The translations under genes were made by a program, and so were the position numbers. 64,000 nt of DNA from Streptomyces sp. SAI-135. GTDB lineage: Bacteria > Actinomycetota > Actinomycetes > Streptomycetales > Streptomycetaceae. The DNA is taken from positions 2,976,001 to 3,040,000 of the forward strand of contig NZ_JARXYP010000002.1 of assembly GCF_029893805.1 (NCBI RefSeq), read 5' to 3'. Under the pieces are notes generated by a model. That model was given only the letters and a program-made list of their open reading frames with translations. It did no database searches and had not been told where the DNA came from. Shown in pieces: positions 1-8,153 of this stretch (positions are counted from its first letter, which is position 1; each line of letters starts with the position of its first letter).

Positions 1-16
1 TTCGTCACCTCGTCGT

Positions 17-1186
17 CTACAACCGCTGAATGATCGTCCCCGTCGCCAGCGCCCCGCCCGCGCACATCGTGATCAGCGCGAACTCCTTGTCCGCGCGCTC
101 CAGTTCATGGAGCGCGGTGGTGATGAGGCGGGCCCCGGTCGCCCCCACCGGGTGCCCGAGCGCGATCGCGCCGCCGTTGACGTTGACCTTGTCCAGGTCC
201 TGTTCGAAGACCTGGGCCCAGCTGAGCACCACCGACGCGAAGGCCTCGTTGATCTCGACGAGGTCGATGTCCTTCAGGGACATGCCCGCCTTGCCGAGGA
301 CCGCGCGGGTCGCGTCGACGGGACCGTCGAGGTGGAAGTGCGGGTCGGCCCCGACCAGCGCCTGGGCCACGATCCGCGCCCGCGGCCTCAGCTTCAGCGC
401 CCGCGCCATCCGCTTGGAGGCCCACATGATCGCCGCGGCCCCGTCGCTGATCTGGGACGAGTTGCCCGCCGTGTGGACGGCCGTCGGCATGACCGGCTTC
501 AGCCCGGCCAGCGCCTCCATGGACGTGTCCCGCAGCCCCTCGTCCCGGTCGACGAGCCGCCACATGCCCTGTCCGGCCCGTTGTTCGTCCTCGACGGTCG
601 GCACCTGGACCGCGAACGTCTCGCGCTTGAAACGCTCCTCGGACCAGGCGGCCGCCGCCCGCTCCTGGGAGAGCAGCCCCAGCGAGTCGACGTTCTCGCG
701 GGTCAGCCCCCGGCGCCGCGCGATCCGTTCGGCCGCCTCGAACTGGTTGGGGAGGTCCACGTTCCATTCGTCGGGGAACGGCTTGCCCGGCCCGTGCTTG
801 GAGCCCGACCCCAGCGGCACCCGGGACATCGCCTCGACACCGCAGCTGATGCCGACGTCGATGACCCCGGCCGCGATCATGTTGGCGACCATGTGGGAGG
901 CCTGCTGCGAGGAACCGCACTGGCAGTCGACCGTCGTCGCCGCGGTCTCGTAGGGCAGCCCGACGGTCAGCCAGGCCGTGCGCGCGGGGTTCATGGACTG
1001 CTCGCCGGCGTGGGTGACCGTGCCGCCGACGATCTGTTCCACCGCGTCGGCGGGGATGCCGGCACGGCCGAGGAGTTCTCGGTAGGTCTCGCCCAGCAGG
1101 TAGGCGGGGTGCAGGTTGGCGAGCGCGCCGCCGCGCCTGCCGATGGGGGTGCGGACGGCTTCGACGATCACGGGTTCGGCGGCCAT
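17..1186 (-). CDS. Acetyl-CoA acyltransferase (thiolase), FadA5-like
   Basis: A thiolase of 389 aa, which catalyses thiolytic cleavage of 3-ketoacyl-CoA in beta-oxidation. The nucleophilic Cys is visible at about C90 in DCQCGSSQQA. The NEAFASV loop, the GGAIALGHPVGATGAR loop with the catalytic His near 345, and the second Cys near 375 in TMCAGGALATG are all present, so the enzyme looks complete. The ATG at 1186 has a GAGGA site just upstream. It diverges from a CYP125-like P450, with a KstR-like palindrome between them. In mycobacteria this gene pair belongs to cholesterol side-chain degradation (FadA5/CYP125). The steroid role is an inference from context; a general 3-ketoacyl-CoA thiolase is the alternative. 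Confidence 0.93.
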   Translation of the reverse strand: MAAEPVIVEAVRTPIGRRGGALANLHPAYLLGETYRELLGRAGIPADAVEQIVGGTVTHAGEQSMNPARTAWLTVGLPYETAATTVDCQCGSSQQASHMVANMIAAGVIDVGISCGVEAMSRVPLGSGSKHGPGKPFPDEWNVDLPNQFEAAERIARRRGLTRENVDSLGLLSQERAAAAWSEERFKRETFAVQVPTVEDEQRAGQGMWRLVDRDEGLRDTSMEALAGLKPVMPTAVHTAGNSSQISDGAAAIMWASKRMARALKLRPRARIVAQALVGADPHFHLDGPVDATRAVLGKAGMSLKDIDLVEINEAFASVVLSWAQVFEQDLDKVNVNGGAIALGHPVGATGARLITTALHELERADKEFALITMCAGGALATGTIIQRL

Positions 1187-1220
1187 GGGTGCGGGTCCTC
1201 TCCTCCGAACGGATCCCTGG

Positions 1221-1240
1221 AACTAGTACGTGTTCTAGTT
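1221..1240. promoter_or_regulatory. KstR-like TetR operator between thiolase and P450
   Basis: The 20 bases AACTAGTACGTGTTCTAGTT form a near-perfect inverted repeat in the divergent promoter region. The mycobacterial KstR consensus TnnAACnnGTTnnA fits at 1224-1237 with a single mismatch (T for A at 1227). The neighbours are homologues of KstR-regulon genes. No kstR gene lies in the window. Binding by a KstR orthologue is inferred. Confidence 0.6.
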
Positions 1241-1408
1241 AGCGCGTTGGGTGCAGTCTGCTGACGATCCGGCCACCACCGCAAGGGTCTTGCAGGCAAT
1301 TGAGGTCTCCGCGCCCCTTGCCTCTTGTAGAACCCGTTACTACCTTCACGGCAGCTCTGTTCCTGATGGGCCGTCAGATAGCTGCCGAACGGCTGGAGTG
1401 AGTTGCCG

Positions 1409-2647
1409 ATGTCGTGTCCAGCGCTTCCCGACGGGTTCGACTTCACCGACCCCGACCTGCTGCAAAGCCGCGTACCGCTGCCGGAGTTCGCCGCACTGCG
1501 CCGGGCCGAACCGGTGCGCTGGATCCCCCAGTCGGGCAACATCGCCGGCTTCCAGGACGAGGGGTACTGGGCGGTCACCCGGCACGCGGACGTCAAGTAC
1601 GTCTCCACCCACCCGGAGATCTTCTCGTCGTACCTCAACACGGCGATCATCCGCTTCAACGAGCGCATCGAGCGCGACGCGATCGACGCGCAGCGGCTGA
1701 TCCTCCTCAACATGGACCCGCCGGAGCACACCCGGGTCCGCGGGATCGTCCAGCGGGTGTTCACCCCCCGGGCCATCCGCGCCCTGGAGGAGCGCCTGCG
1801 CAACCGGGCCCACGCGATCGTCGAGAGCGCGCGCGCCCTGCCCGGCGACTCCTTCGACTTCGTCACCCAGGTCGCCTGCGAACTGCCCCTCCAGGCCATC
1901 GCCGAGCTCATCGGGATCCCGCAGGACGACCGGGCGAAGATCTTCGACTGGTCCAACAAGATGATCTCGTACGACGATCCCGAGTACGCGATCACCGAGG
2001 AGGTCGGCCAGGAGTCGGCGATGGAGGTCATCGCCTACGCGATGAACATGGCGGCCGACCGCAAGCAGTGCCCCGCCAAGGACATCGTCACCACGCTGGT
2101 GGCCGCGGAGGACGAGGGCAACCTGAACTCCGACGAGTTCGGCTTCTTCGTGCTGATGCTGGCGGTCGCCGGCAACGAGACGACCCGCAACGCCATCACC
2201 CACGGCATGCACGCCTTCCTCACCCACCCCGACCAGTGGGAGAAGTACAAGGCCGAGCGCCCCTCGACGGCCGCCGAGGAGATCGTCCGCTGGGCGACCC
2301 CCGTCAACGCCTTCCAGCGCACGGCCACCCAGGACACCGAGCTCGGCGGCAAGCAGATCAAGAAGGGCGACCGGGTGGGCGTCTTCTACGCCGCCGCCAA
2401 CCACGACCCCGAGGTCTTCGAGAACCCGGACGTCTTCGACATCACCCGCGACCCCAACCCCCACCTCGGCTTCGGCGGCGGCGGCCCGCACTACTGCCTC
2501 GGCAAGTCGCTCGCGGTCCTGGAGATCGACCTGATCTTCAACGCGATCGCCGACGCCATGCCGGACCTGCGCGCGGCCGGCGACCCACGCCGGCTGCGCT
2601 CGGCGTGGATCAACGGCGTCAAGGAGCTCCAGGTCACCCTGGGCTGA
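1409..2647 (+). CDS. Cytochrome P450, CYP125-like
   Basis: A complete 412-aa class I bacterial P450. Visible motifs are the I-helix AGNETT (254-259), the K-helix ExxR (E291-R294) and the heme loop FGGGGPHYCLG with the ligand Cys at 363. N-terminal and overall resemblance is to the CYP125/CYP142 steroid C26-hydroxylase group, which needs a ferredoxin and reductase partner not encoded nearby. ATG 1409 is preferred over an in-frame TTG at 1403 because GGAGTGAG ends 6 nt before the ATG. It is divergent to the thiolase across a KstR-like operator. Its stop overlaps the convergent monooxygenase gene by 14 nt. Substrate specificity is inferred from context. Confidence 0.92.
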   Translation: MSCPALPDGFDFTDPDLLQSRVPLPEFAALRRAEPVRWIPQSGNIAGFQDEGYWAVTRHADVKYVSTHPEIFSSYLNTAIIRFNERIERDAIDAQRLILLNMDPPEHTRVRGIVQRVFTPRAIRALEERLRNRAHAIVESARALPGDSFDFVTQVACELPLQAIAELIGIPQDDRAKIFDWSNKMISYDDPEYAITEEVGQESAMEVIAYAMNMAADRKQCPAKDIVTTLVAAEDEGNLNSDEFGFFVLMLAVAGNETTRNAITHGMHAFLTHPDQWEKYKAERPSTAAEEIVRWATPVNAFQRTATQDTELGGKQIKKGDRVGVFYAAANHDPEVFENPDVFDITRDPNPHLGFGGGGPHYCLGKSLAVLEIDLIFNAIADAMPDLRAAGDPRRLRSAWINGVKELQVTLG

Positions 2648-3797
2648 CCCCTGTTCCGGCGCCGCGGGCCGACGGCTCCTGCGAGCTGTCGGCCCGCTCC
2701 GCCACGGCTGCCGGACCGGTCCGCCCCGTCAGATGCCGTACGACGAACTCCGCGTCCCGCCCCACGCCCTGGATCATCGACGAGGCCATCGCGTACTGGA
2801 ACAGCCGCCCCACGAAGTACAGCCCGGGCCGTCCCTCGACGACCCCGCGCCGCTGCACCGGCTCCCCGTCCGGGTCGAACACGTCCAGGTCGATCCACGA
2901 GACGTCCGGCCGGAACCCGGTGCACCACAGCACGTTGGCCACCTCGGGCCGGGTGCCGTCGGCCAGCTCCACCCGCCCGTCCCGCACTCCGGCCGCCCTG
3001 GCCACCCGCTCCACCCCGGCCGCCCTCAGGTCCCGCGACTTGACCCGGATCAGCGGCGCGCTGTGCGCGAGCACCCTGGGCCGCATCTTCCGCCCCATCG
3101 GCGTCCGTACGGTCAGCACGTGCCGGAACAGGAAGAACAGCACCGGTGTCAGCGCCCGGGACACCCGTCGCTCGATGCGCCAGGGGATCTGCCCCGGATG
3201 CGGCCCGGACAGCAGGACGCGCCGCGACGCCGACAGCTCCAGCGCGATGTCCGCCCCCGAGTTCCCGGCCCCGACGACCAGCACCGGCCCGTCCTGGAGT
3301 TGGCCTGGGCCGCGGTAGGAGACGGCGTGCACCTGCCGTACGTCCGGGCCGAGTCCGGCCGCGAAGTCCGGCACCCTGGGCAACCGGTCGTACCCGGCGG
3401 CGACCACCACGTTGTCCGCGGTGTACGTCAACTCCCCGTCCGTCTCGACGACATAGCGCGTCCCGTCGTACGACAGCCGCCGCACCCGCACCCCGGTGCG
3501 CACCGGCAACTCCGCCCAGGCCGCGTACGCCTGGAGGTAGTCGGCGAACTCGTCCCGGGTCGGGAACGCCCAGTCGTCGCCGGGATACGGCAGTCCCGGC
3601 AGGCCGTCGAAGCGGGCGGGGCTGAACAGCCGCAGCGAGTCCCAGCGCTCCCGCCAGCAGTCGCCGATCCGCTCGCCCGCCTCCAGGATCACGAAGGGAC
3701 GCCCGCTGCGCGCGAGGTGGTACCCGGTCGCGAGCCCCGCCTGTCCGCCCCCGACGACCACGGTCTCGATGTGCTCGTGCTGCTGTTCGGTGTTCAT
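2634..3797 (-). CDS. Flavin-containing monooxygenase / NAD(P)/FAD oxidoreductase
   Basis: A protein of 387 aa with an N-terminal FAD Rossmann motif GGGQAG (16-21), a second dinucleotide motif VVGAGNSGADIA in mid-protein for NADPH, and WCTGFRPD, which matches the late FMO/Baeyer-Villiger signature. It probably oxygenates a small N, S or carbonyl substrate; the substrate is unknown. ATG 3797 follows a GAGGAG site. It is the last gene of a probable three-gene unit with the small helical protein and the LuxR-type regulator upstream on the same strand. A much longer open frame continues upstream, but the coding signal starts here. Confidence 0.9.
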   Translation of the reverse strand: MNTEQQHEHIETVVVGGGQAGLATGYHLARSGRPFVILEAGERIGDCWRERWDSLRLFSPARFDGLPGLPYPGDDWAFPTRDEFADYLQAYAAWAELPVRTGVRVRRLSYDGTRYVVETDGELTYTADNVVVAAGYDRLPRVPDFAAGLGPDVRQVHAVSYRGPGQLQDGPVLVVGAGNSGADIALELSASRRVLLSGPHPGQIPWRIERRVSRALTPVLFFLFRHVLTVRTPMGRKMRPRVLAHSAPLIRVKSRDLRAAGVERVARAAGVRDGRVELADGTRPEVANVLWCTGFRPDVSWIDLDVFDPDGEPVQRRGVVEGRPGLYFVGRLFQYAMASSMIQGVGRDAEFVVRHLTGRTGPAAVAERADSSQEPSARGAGTGVSPG

Positions 3798-3829
3798 GCC
3801 GGCTCCTCGGTCCTGCGGTCGGCCGCGGT

Positions 3830-4051
3830 TCAGCCGGCCCCCGTCCGTGTCCGGCGGTCGGCCTCGTAGATCTCCACGGCCTGCCGCAGCATCCGCTCCG
3901 CCTCGGCGTACTCGCCGCTCACCCGCAGCAGCACCCCGAGTTCCGCGGCACAGTCGGCGAGCCTCAGCCGGGCCGTCCGTACCTGCTCGCGGAGGGTGGG
4001 CGCGTCGTCGGACACGCCTCGATGCTCGCCGCGCGGGCCGGGCGCCCGCAT
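3830..4051 (-). CDS. Small TPR-like protein
   Basis: A 73-aa protein whose second half (RLADCAAELGVLLRVSGEYAEAERMLRQA, given here only as a region near residues 30-60) has the helix-turn-helix periodicity of tetratricopeptide repeats, with the G-Y-A spacing of one TPR unit. It sits between the LuxR-type regulator and the monooxygenase on the same strand, which favours a real co-transcribed gene. The start is uncertain: ATG 4051 is chosen, with GTG 4015 and TTG 4060 as alternatives. No good Shine-Dalgarno site decides it. Function unknown. Confidence 0.55.
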   Translation of the reverse strand: MRAPGPRGEHRGVSDDAPTLREQVRTARLRLADCAAELGVLLRVSGEYAEAERMLRQAVEIYEADRRTRTGAG

Positions 4052-4113
4052 CGACAGCAATGCCCATTCGGTCCGGGCCCGGCATGGGTGGTTCTACGCA
4101 GGTGCGCGCGGTG

Positions 4114-5808
4114 CTACGCGGAGCCGTCCGGCCCGAGCAGACCGTGCTCGAAGGCGTAAGCCGCCACCGCGGTACGGGAGCCCACGTCCAGCTTCCCGAA
4201 GATGTTGCTGATGTGCCGGGCCACCGTCTTCTCGCTGAGGACCAGCTCGGTGGCGATGGCGTGGTTGGTCCGGCCCTGCGCGAGCAGCCGTACGACATCG
4301 AGTTCGCGGGGTGAGAGCACGCGATCGCCGCCACCCACGAGCCGGGCCACCCGCTCCCCGTCCGGCCCGGCGCCGAGCCGCTCGAAGGTCTGCCGGGCCG
4401 TGTCGAACTCCAGCCCCGCGCAGTCCTCGTCCCCGAGCGCCCGGCAGGCGAGCCCCACCAGCACCCCGACCCGCGCCGCCTCGTACGGCACCTCCAGCTC
4501 CCGCCACAGCCGTCCGGCCTCCCGCAGCGCGGGCAACGCCGCTTTCGCGTCCCCCTCGGCCAGCCGCACGGCACCGCGCGCCTGCCCGGCCGTCGCCCGC
4601 AGTGCGGCGGCCCCGTGGGCGTCGGCGATCAGCGCGAGTTCGTCGACGGCCCGGGCGGCCTCGGCGAGGTCGTCGCCGCCGTCCCCGGATCTCCCGCCGG
4701 CCAGCAGCACCTCCACCGCTGCCGCCAGCAGCCGCGCCCTGCGCATCGGCTCCCGCGTCTCCGCCAGGGCCCGGCGGACCGCCGCCAGCGCGGTCGGCCG
4801 CCTGCCCTGGGCGAGCCGGAGCAGGGCCAGACCGGGCTGGGTGTCCCAGCCGTGGCGCAGGGTGTCGCGATAGGCCTGCTCGGCCTCCGGATACGCGCCC
4901 CGCAGCCGGAGCAGTTCGGCGAGCTGGTAGTACGCGCAGCCGGCGACGGCCTCCCCGTACCCGGCGGTGAGCTGGGCACAGGCGAGCCGGGCCTCGCGGA
5001 CGGCGTCGGCCCAGTCGCCGCCGAGCTGGAGGAGGGCCGCCCGGTGCACCCGGCACAGGCCCCGGTAGGCACCGGAGAAGTCGGGCTGGGCGGCGCACCA
5101 CTCGGCGAGGGCCTCGCTCCACTCCTGGGCGCGGCGCAGTTCCTGGAGGTCATGGCAGGTGCCGATGACGACGCAGTAGATCATCCCGGTCATCCGGGCG
5201 GACATGGTGCGTTCGGCCACCGCCACCATCGCCTCGTCCAGGTGGGCGAGCCCCGCAGCGGTCCGGCCGTTGCTCACCAGGGCGAGTCCCAGCGTCATCG
5301 CCGTACCGGCCACGAGATCGGGGTCCGCCCCGGCCCCGACGGCGTCGGCCAGCCGCCGGGCCACCTCGATCATCGGCCCGTGCTCACCGGCCCGGAAGTG
5401 CAGCTCGGCCTCCAGCATGAGCAGATAGGCGCACTCCTGACAGCCGGGATCGCTCTGCGCCAGCCGCCGGGCCCGCCCCAGCCAGGCCCCCGACTGCGCG
5501 AACTCGCCGCCCCAGGCCAGCCCCTTGCACAACCAGTAGGCACACCGCAGCGCCGCCCCGACGGCCCCCTCCTCGGCGTACGCGCTGAAGGCCCGCCGCA
5601 GCAGTACGATCGCCTCGTCCCCGTGCCCCAGCATGTCCGCGGCCTCGGCCAGCAGCTCGACGTCCCCGGGATCGAGCGGCCGTACGGCATCGGCGGCCCC
5701 GAGCAGCGCATAGGCCTCACCCCAGGCCTGCCGCCGCCCGGCGTCCCGCCCTTCGGCCAGCTCCAGGTCCACGAGCCCATTGCACCGCGCCGGACCGTCC
5801 CCTGTCAT
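4114..5808 (-). CDS. LuxR-family transcriptional regulator with helical repeat domain
   Basis: A 564-aa protein. The C-terminal 65 residues are a GerE/LuxR helix-turn-helix (LSPRELDVVRLLAQG ... NHAIATELVLSEKTVARHIS). The rest is Ala/Leu-rich alpha-helical TPR-type repeat. There is no Walker A motif, so it lacks the ATPase module of classical LAL regulators, and no receiver domain. ATG 5808 follows GAGGGG. It probably controls the downstream small TPR protein and monooxygenase, with the repeat domain as the sensing part; that is inference from gene order. Confidence 0.9.
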   Translation of the reverse strand: MTGDGPARCNGLVDLELAEGRDAGRRQAWGEAYALLGAADAVRPLDPGDVELLAEAADMLGHGDEAIVLLRRAFSAYAEEGAVGAALRCAYWLCKGLAWGGEFAQSGAWLGRARRLAQSDPGCQECAYLLMLEAELHFRAGEHGPMIEVARRLADAVGAGADPDLVAGTAMTLGLALVSNGRTAAGLAHLDEAMVAVAERTMSARMTGMIYCVVIGTCHDLQELRRAQEWSEALAEWCAAQPDFSGAYRGLCRVHRAALLQLGGDWADAVREARLACAQLTAGYGEAVAGCAYYQLAELLRLRGAYPEAEQAYRDTLRHGWDTQPGLALLRLAQGRRPTALAAVRRALAETREPMRRARLLAAAVEVLLAGGRSGDGGDDLAEAARAVDELALIADAHGAAALRATAGQARGAVRLAEGDAKAALPALREAGRLWRELEVPYEAARVGVLVGLACRALGDEDCAGLEFDTARQTFERLGAGPDGERVARLVGGGDRVLSPRELDVVRLLAQGRTNHAIATELVLSEKTVARHISNIFGKLDVGSRTAVAAYAFEHGLLGPDGSA

Positions 5809-5836
5809 CCGACGGCACCCCTCGGGGGCGCGGGAC

Positions 5837-7843
5837 TCACCGCTTCACGAGCGCCCGTTCCTCATCGGCCTCCGCCGCACCACGCGCCACCCGGGCCCGG
5901 GGCCCCTGGAACAGGTACGACAGCCCGAACCCGCCGGCGACGACGGCCGCCCCGCCCACCGCGTCCAGCACCCAGTGGTTCCCGGTGGCCACGATCGCCG
6001 ACACGGTGAAGAACGGATGCAGCAGCCCCAGCGCCTTCATCCACCACTTCGGCGCGATGACCGCGATCACCACCCCGCACCACAGCGACCAGCCGAAGTG
6101 CAGCGAGGGCATCGCCGCGTACTGGTTGGTCAGCGCGGTCAGGGTCCCGTAGTCCGGCTGGGAGAAGTCCTGCACCCCGTGCACGGTGTCGATGATCCCG
6201 AGCGCCGGCATCAGCCGCGGCGGGGCGAGCGGATAGAGCCAGAACCCGACGAGGGCCAGCAGGGTCGCGAAGCCGAGCGAGGCCCGCGCCCACCGGTAGT
6301 CGACCGGGCGTCGCCAGTACAGGACGGCCAGCACGCTCAGCGGGACCACGAAGTGGAAGGACTCGTAGTAGAAGTCGAAGAAGTTCCGCAGCCAGTCGAC
6401 TTTCACGACCGCGTGGTTGGCCCAGTGCTCGATGTCGATGTGCAGCAGGCGCTCCAGGTCGAGGATCTGCTGCCCGTGCTGCTCGGCGGTGGCCCGCCCG
6501 GCCGAGTTGCTGCCGCCGGTCGCCGCGAGTCTGACCTGCTGGTAGGCGGCGTACGTGACCCGGATCAGCAGCAGTTCGAGGAGCAGGTTGGGCCGCGTCA
6601 GCACCCGCCGCAGGAACGGCAGCAACGGCACGTGGCGGAACCGGGTGGGCACCTGGGCGGCGTACTGCGTGGGGATCGGCGTCCGGTAGTGCGGCGAGGT
6701 GCGCGACAGGAAGGGGATCACCGTGGCGGCGGCGAGCGCGGCCAGCAGCACCAGGTTGTTCCGCAGGGGGTGGAGCGCGGAGATGTGCGGCAGCAGCATC
6801 TTCGTCGGCAGGGTCATCACCACGACGACGGCGACCGGCCACACGTACCGGTCCGAGGCCCGTCTGCCGACCCGCCCGACGACCGCGAGCAGCACCCACA
6901 GCAGCTGGTGCTGCCAGGTGGTGGGCGAGACGGCGATCGCCGTGCAGCCGGTGATCGCGACCGCGAGCAGGAGCTGGCCGTCACGGGCGTAGCGCACGGC
7001 CCGGCGCACGCCCAGCGCGGCGACGGCCGCGCCGAGCAGCAGGAAGAGCGAGATCTCCAGCGGTCCCTGCACGCCCAGGCGCAGCAGCAGGCCGTGCAGG
7101 GACTGGTTGGACAGGTCGTCGGCGGGGCCCCCGAGGCCGGTGCCGGCGATGTGGTGCACCCAGTAGGTGTACGAGTCGTGCGGCAGCGCGGCCCAGGCGA
7201 GGGCGGTGCCCGCGGCGAAGGTCGCCGCCGTGGTGAGGGCGCCCCGGCGGCGGCCGGTGAACCAGAGCAGGGCCGCGAAGAGCAGGACCGTGGGCTGGAG
7301 GGCGGCGGCGAGACCGATGAGCAGTCCGGCGGCCCGCTCACCCCGTACGACGAAGCAGGCGACGAGGACGAGCAGGACCGGGATGATGCTGGTCTGCCCC
7401 AGGTAGAGCGTGTTGCGCACGGGCAGCGACAGCATCAGCAGGCTGATCGCGACCGGCGCGGCGAGCAGGGAGGTGCGGCGGTCGACCGGCTGGGGCAGGG
7501 CGCGGGCGGCGACGAGACCGAGGGCGACGACCAGGAGCAGGGTGCCGAAGGTCCAGCCCCAGCCGAGGGCCTGTTCGGCGGCGCGGGTGAGCGGCTTCAG
7601 GACGAGTCCCCCGAACGGGGTACCGGTGAACTGCGTCGAGTCGTACAGCGAGCCCTTCACATGCAGGACGCCGTCCGGGCCGACCCAGGTCTCCAGGTCC
7701 GTCAGCCGCTCACCTCTGGGGGTACGCAGGACGACGGCCACCTCACGCAGGGCGAGGACGGCGGCCACCAGCCACAGGGCGAGTCTGGCCACGCGCAGCC
7801 GCGCCTGGATCTCGGTGGTCGCCCCGTGCTCCGCATTCGCCAC
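5837..7843 (-). CDS. Fusion: glycosyltransferase 87 + PAP2/inositol-phosphotransferase-like membrane protein
   Basis: A 668-aa polytopic membrane protein with two modules. The N-terminal ~420 residues match the GT87 (DUF2029, polyprenyl-phosphate mannosyltransferase) pattern with about 9 hydrophobic helices and an early Asp/Glu-rich extracytoplasmic loop. The C-terminal ~230 residues are a PAP2_3/Aur1-type domain with the phosphatase signatures AAMPSLHFGWS and ATGNHWVLDAVGG; the two His and the Asp are intact. It is likely to add a sugar from a polyprenyl-phosphate donor and to transfer or cleave a phosphate ester in a lipid or envelope polymer. ATG 7843. It lies 28 nt downstream of the LuxR gene's start but is transcribed toward it, possibly reading into that gene. 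Confidence 0.88.
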   Translation of the reverse strand: MANAEHGATTEIQARLRVARLALWLVAAVLALREVAVVLRTPRGERLTDLETWVGPDGVLHVKGSLYDSTQFTGTPFGGLVLKPLTRAAEQALGWGWTFGTLLLVVALGLVAARALPQPVDRRTSLLAAPVAISLLMLSLPVRNTLYLGQTSIIPVLLVLVACFVVRGERAAGLLIGLAAALQPTVLLFAALLWFTGRRRGALTTAATFAAGTALAWAALPHDSYTYWVHHIAGTGLGGPADDLSNQSLHGLLLRLGVQGPLEISLFLLLGAAVAALGVRRAVRYARDGQLLLAVAITGCTAIAVSPTTWQHQLLWVLLAVVGRVGRRASDRYVWPVAVVVVMTLPTKMLLPHISALHPLRNNLVLLAALAAATVIPFLSRTSPHYRTPIPTQYAAQVPTRFRHVPLLPFLRRVLTRPNLLLELLLIRVTYAAYQQVRLAATGGSNSAGRATAEQHGQQILDLERLLHIDIEHWANHAVVKVDWLRNFFDFYYESFHFVVPLSVLAVLYWRRPVDYRWARASLGFATLLALVGFWLYPLAPPRLMPALGIIDTVHGVQDFSQPDYGTLTALTNQYAAMPSLHFGWSLWCGVVIAVIAPKWWMKALGLLHPFFTVSAIVATGNHWVLDAVGGAAVVAGGFGLSYLFQGPRARVARGAAEADEERALVKR

Positions 7844-8153
7844 GCCGCGTCGGCCTCTCGTCCCGTTCGTGCCATGCGTCCGTGAGGAAGGACGCAGGCA
7901 ACCCCGGCTTCACCTGACGTCCGCCTCCATTTGTCCGAATGACGATAGTCCGCCGCCGGGCCCGTCGCGTTGTCAGGCGCGAGATGGATCACACGGCTGC
8001 CGGGAAGGCACGTCCCTGACCAGGCACGGGATACCTGCATACAGCACATTTATGCACGCTCCGCGACCGGGTGCGACCACTCCGTAAGCCCGGCAAGTCC
8101 GCCTATGGTCGCTTTTTGCCCTTGTCCCCGTCGAAAGGCAGGCGAGCGAAGTT
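7844..8153. other. 310-bp divergent intergenic region
   Basis: This holds the promoters of the GT87-PAP2 gene (leftward) and the MHS transporter (rightward). I see no ORF or RNA gene in it. The only distinct structure is the inverted repeat at 8036-8056, listed separately. Confidence 0.6.
8036..8056. promoter_or_regulatory. Inverted repeat TGCATA-N9-TATGCA, candidate operator
   Basis: Perfect 6-bp arms at 8036-8041 and 8051-8056 lie about 100 bp upstream of the MHS transporter start. The size and spacing suit a dimeric repressor. The regulator is unknown. Confidence 0.4.

Noticed and set aside
2634..4574. A 646-aa extension of the flavin monooxygenase
   Set aside because: The N-terminal part overlaps the LuxR-type gene in the wrong frame. 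The FAD motif and ribosome site place the start at 3797.
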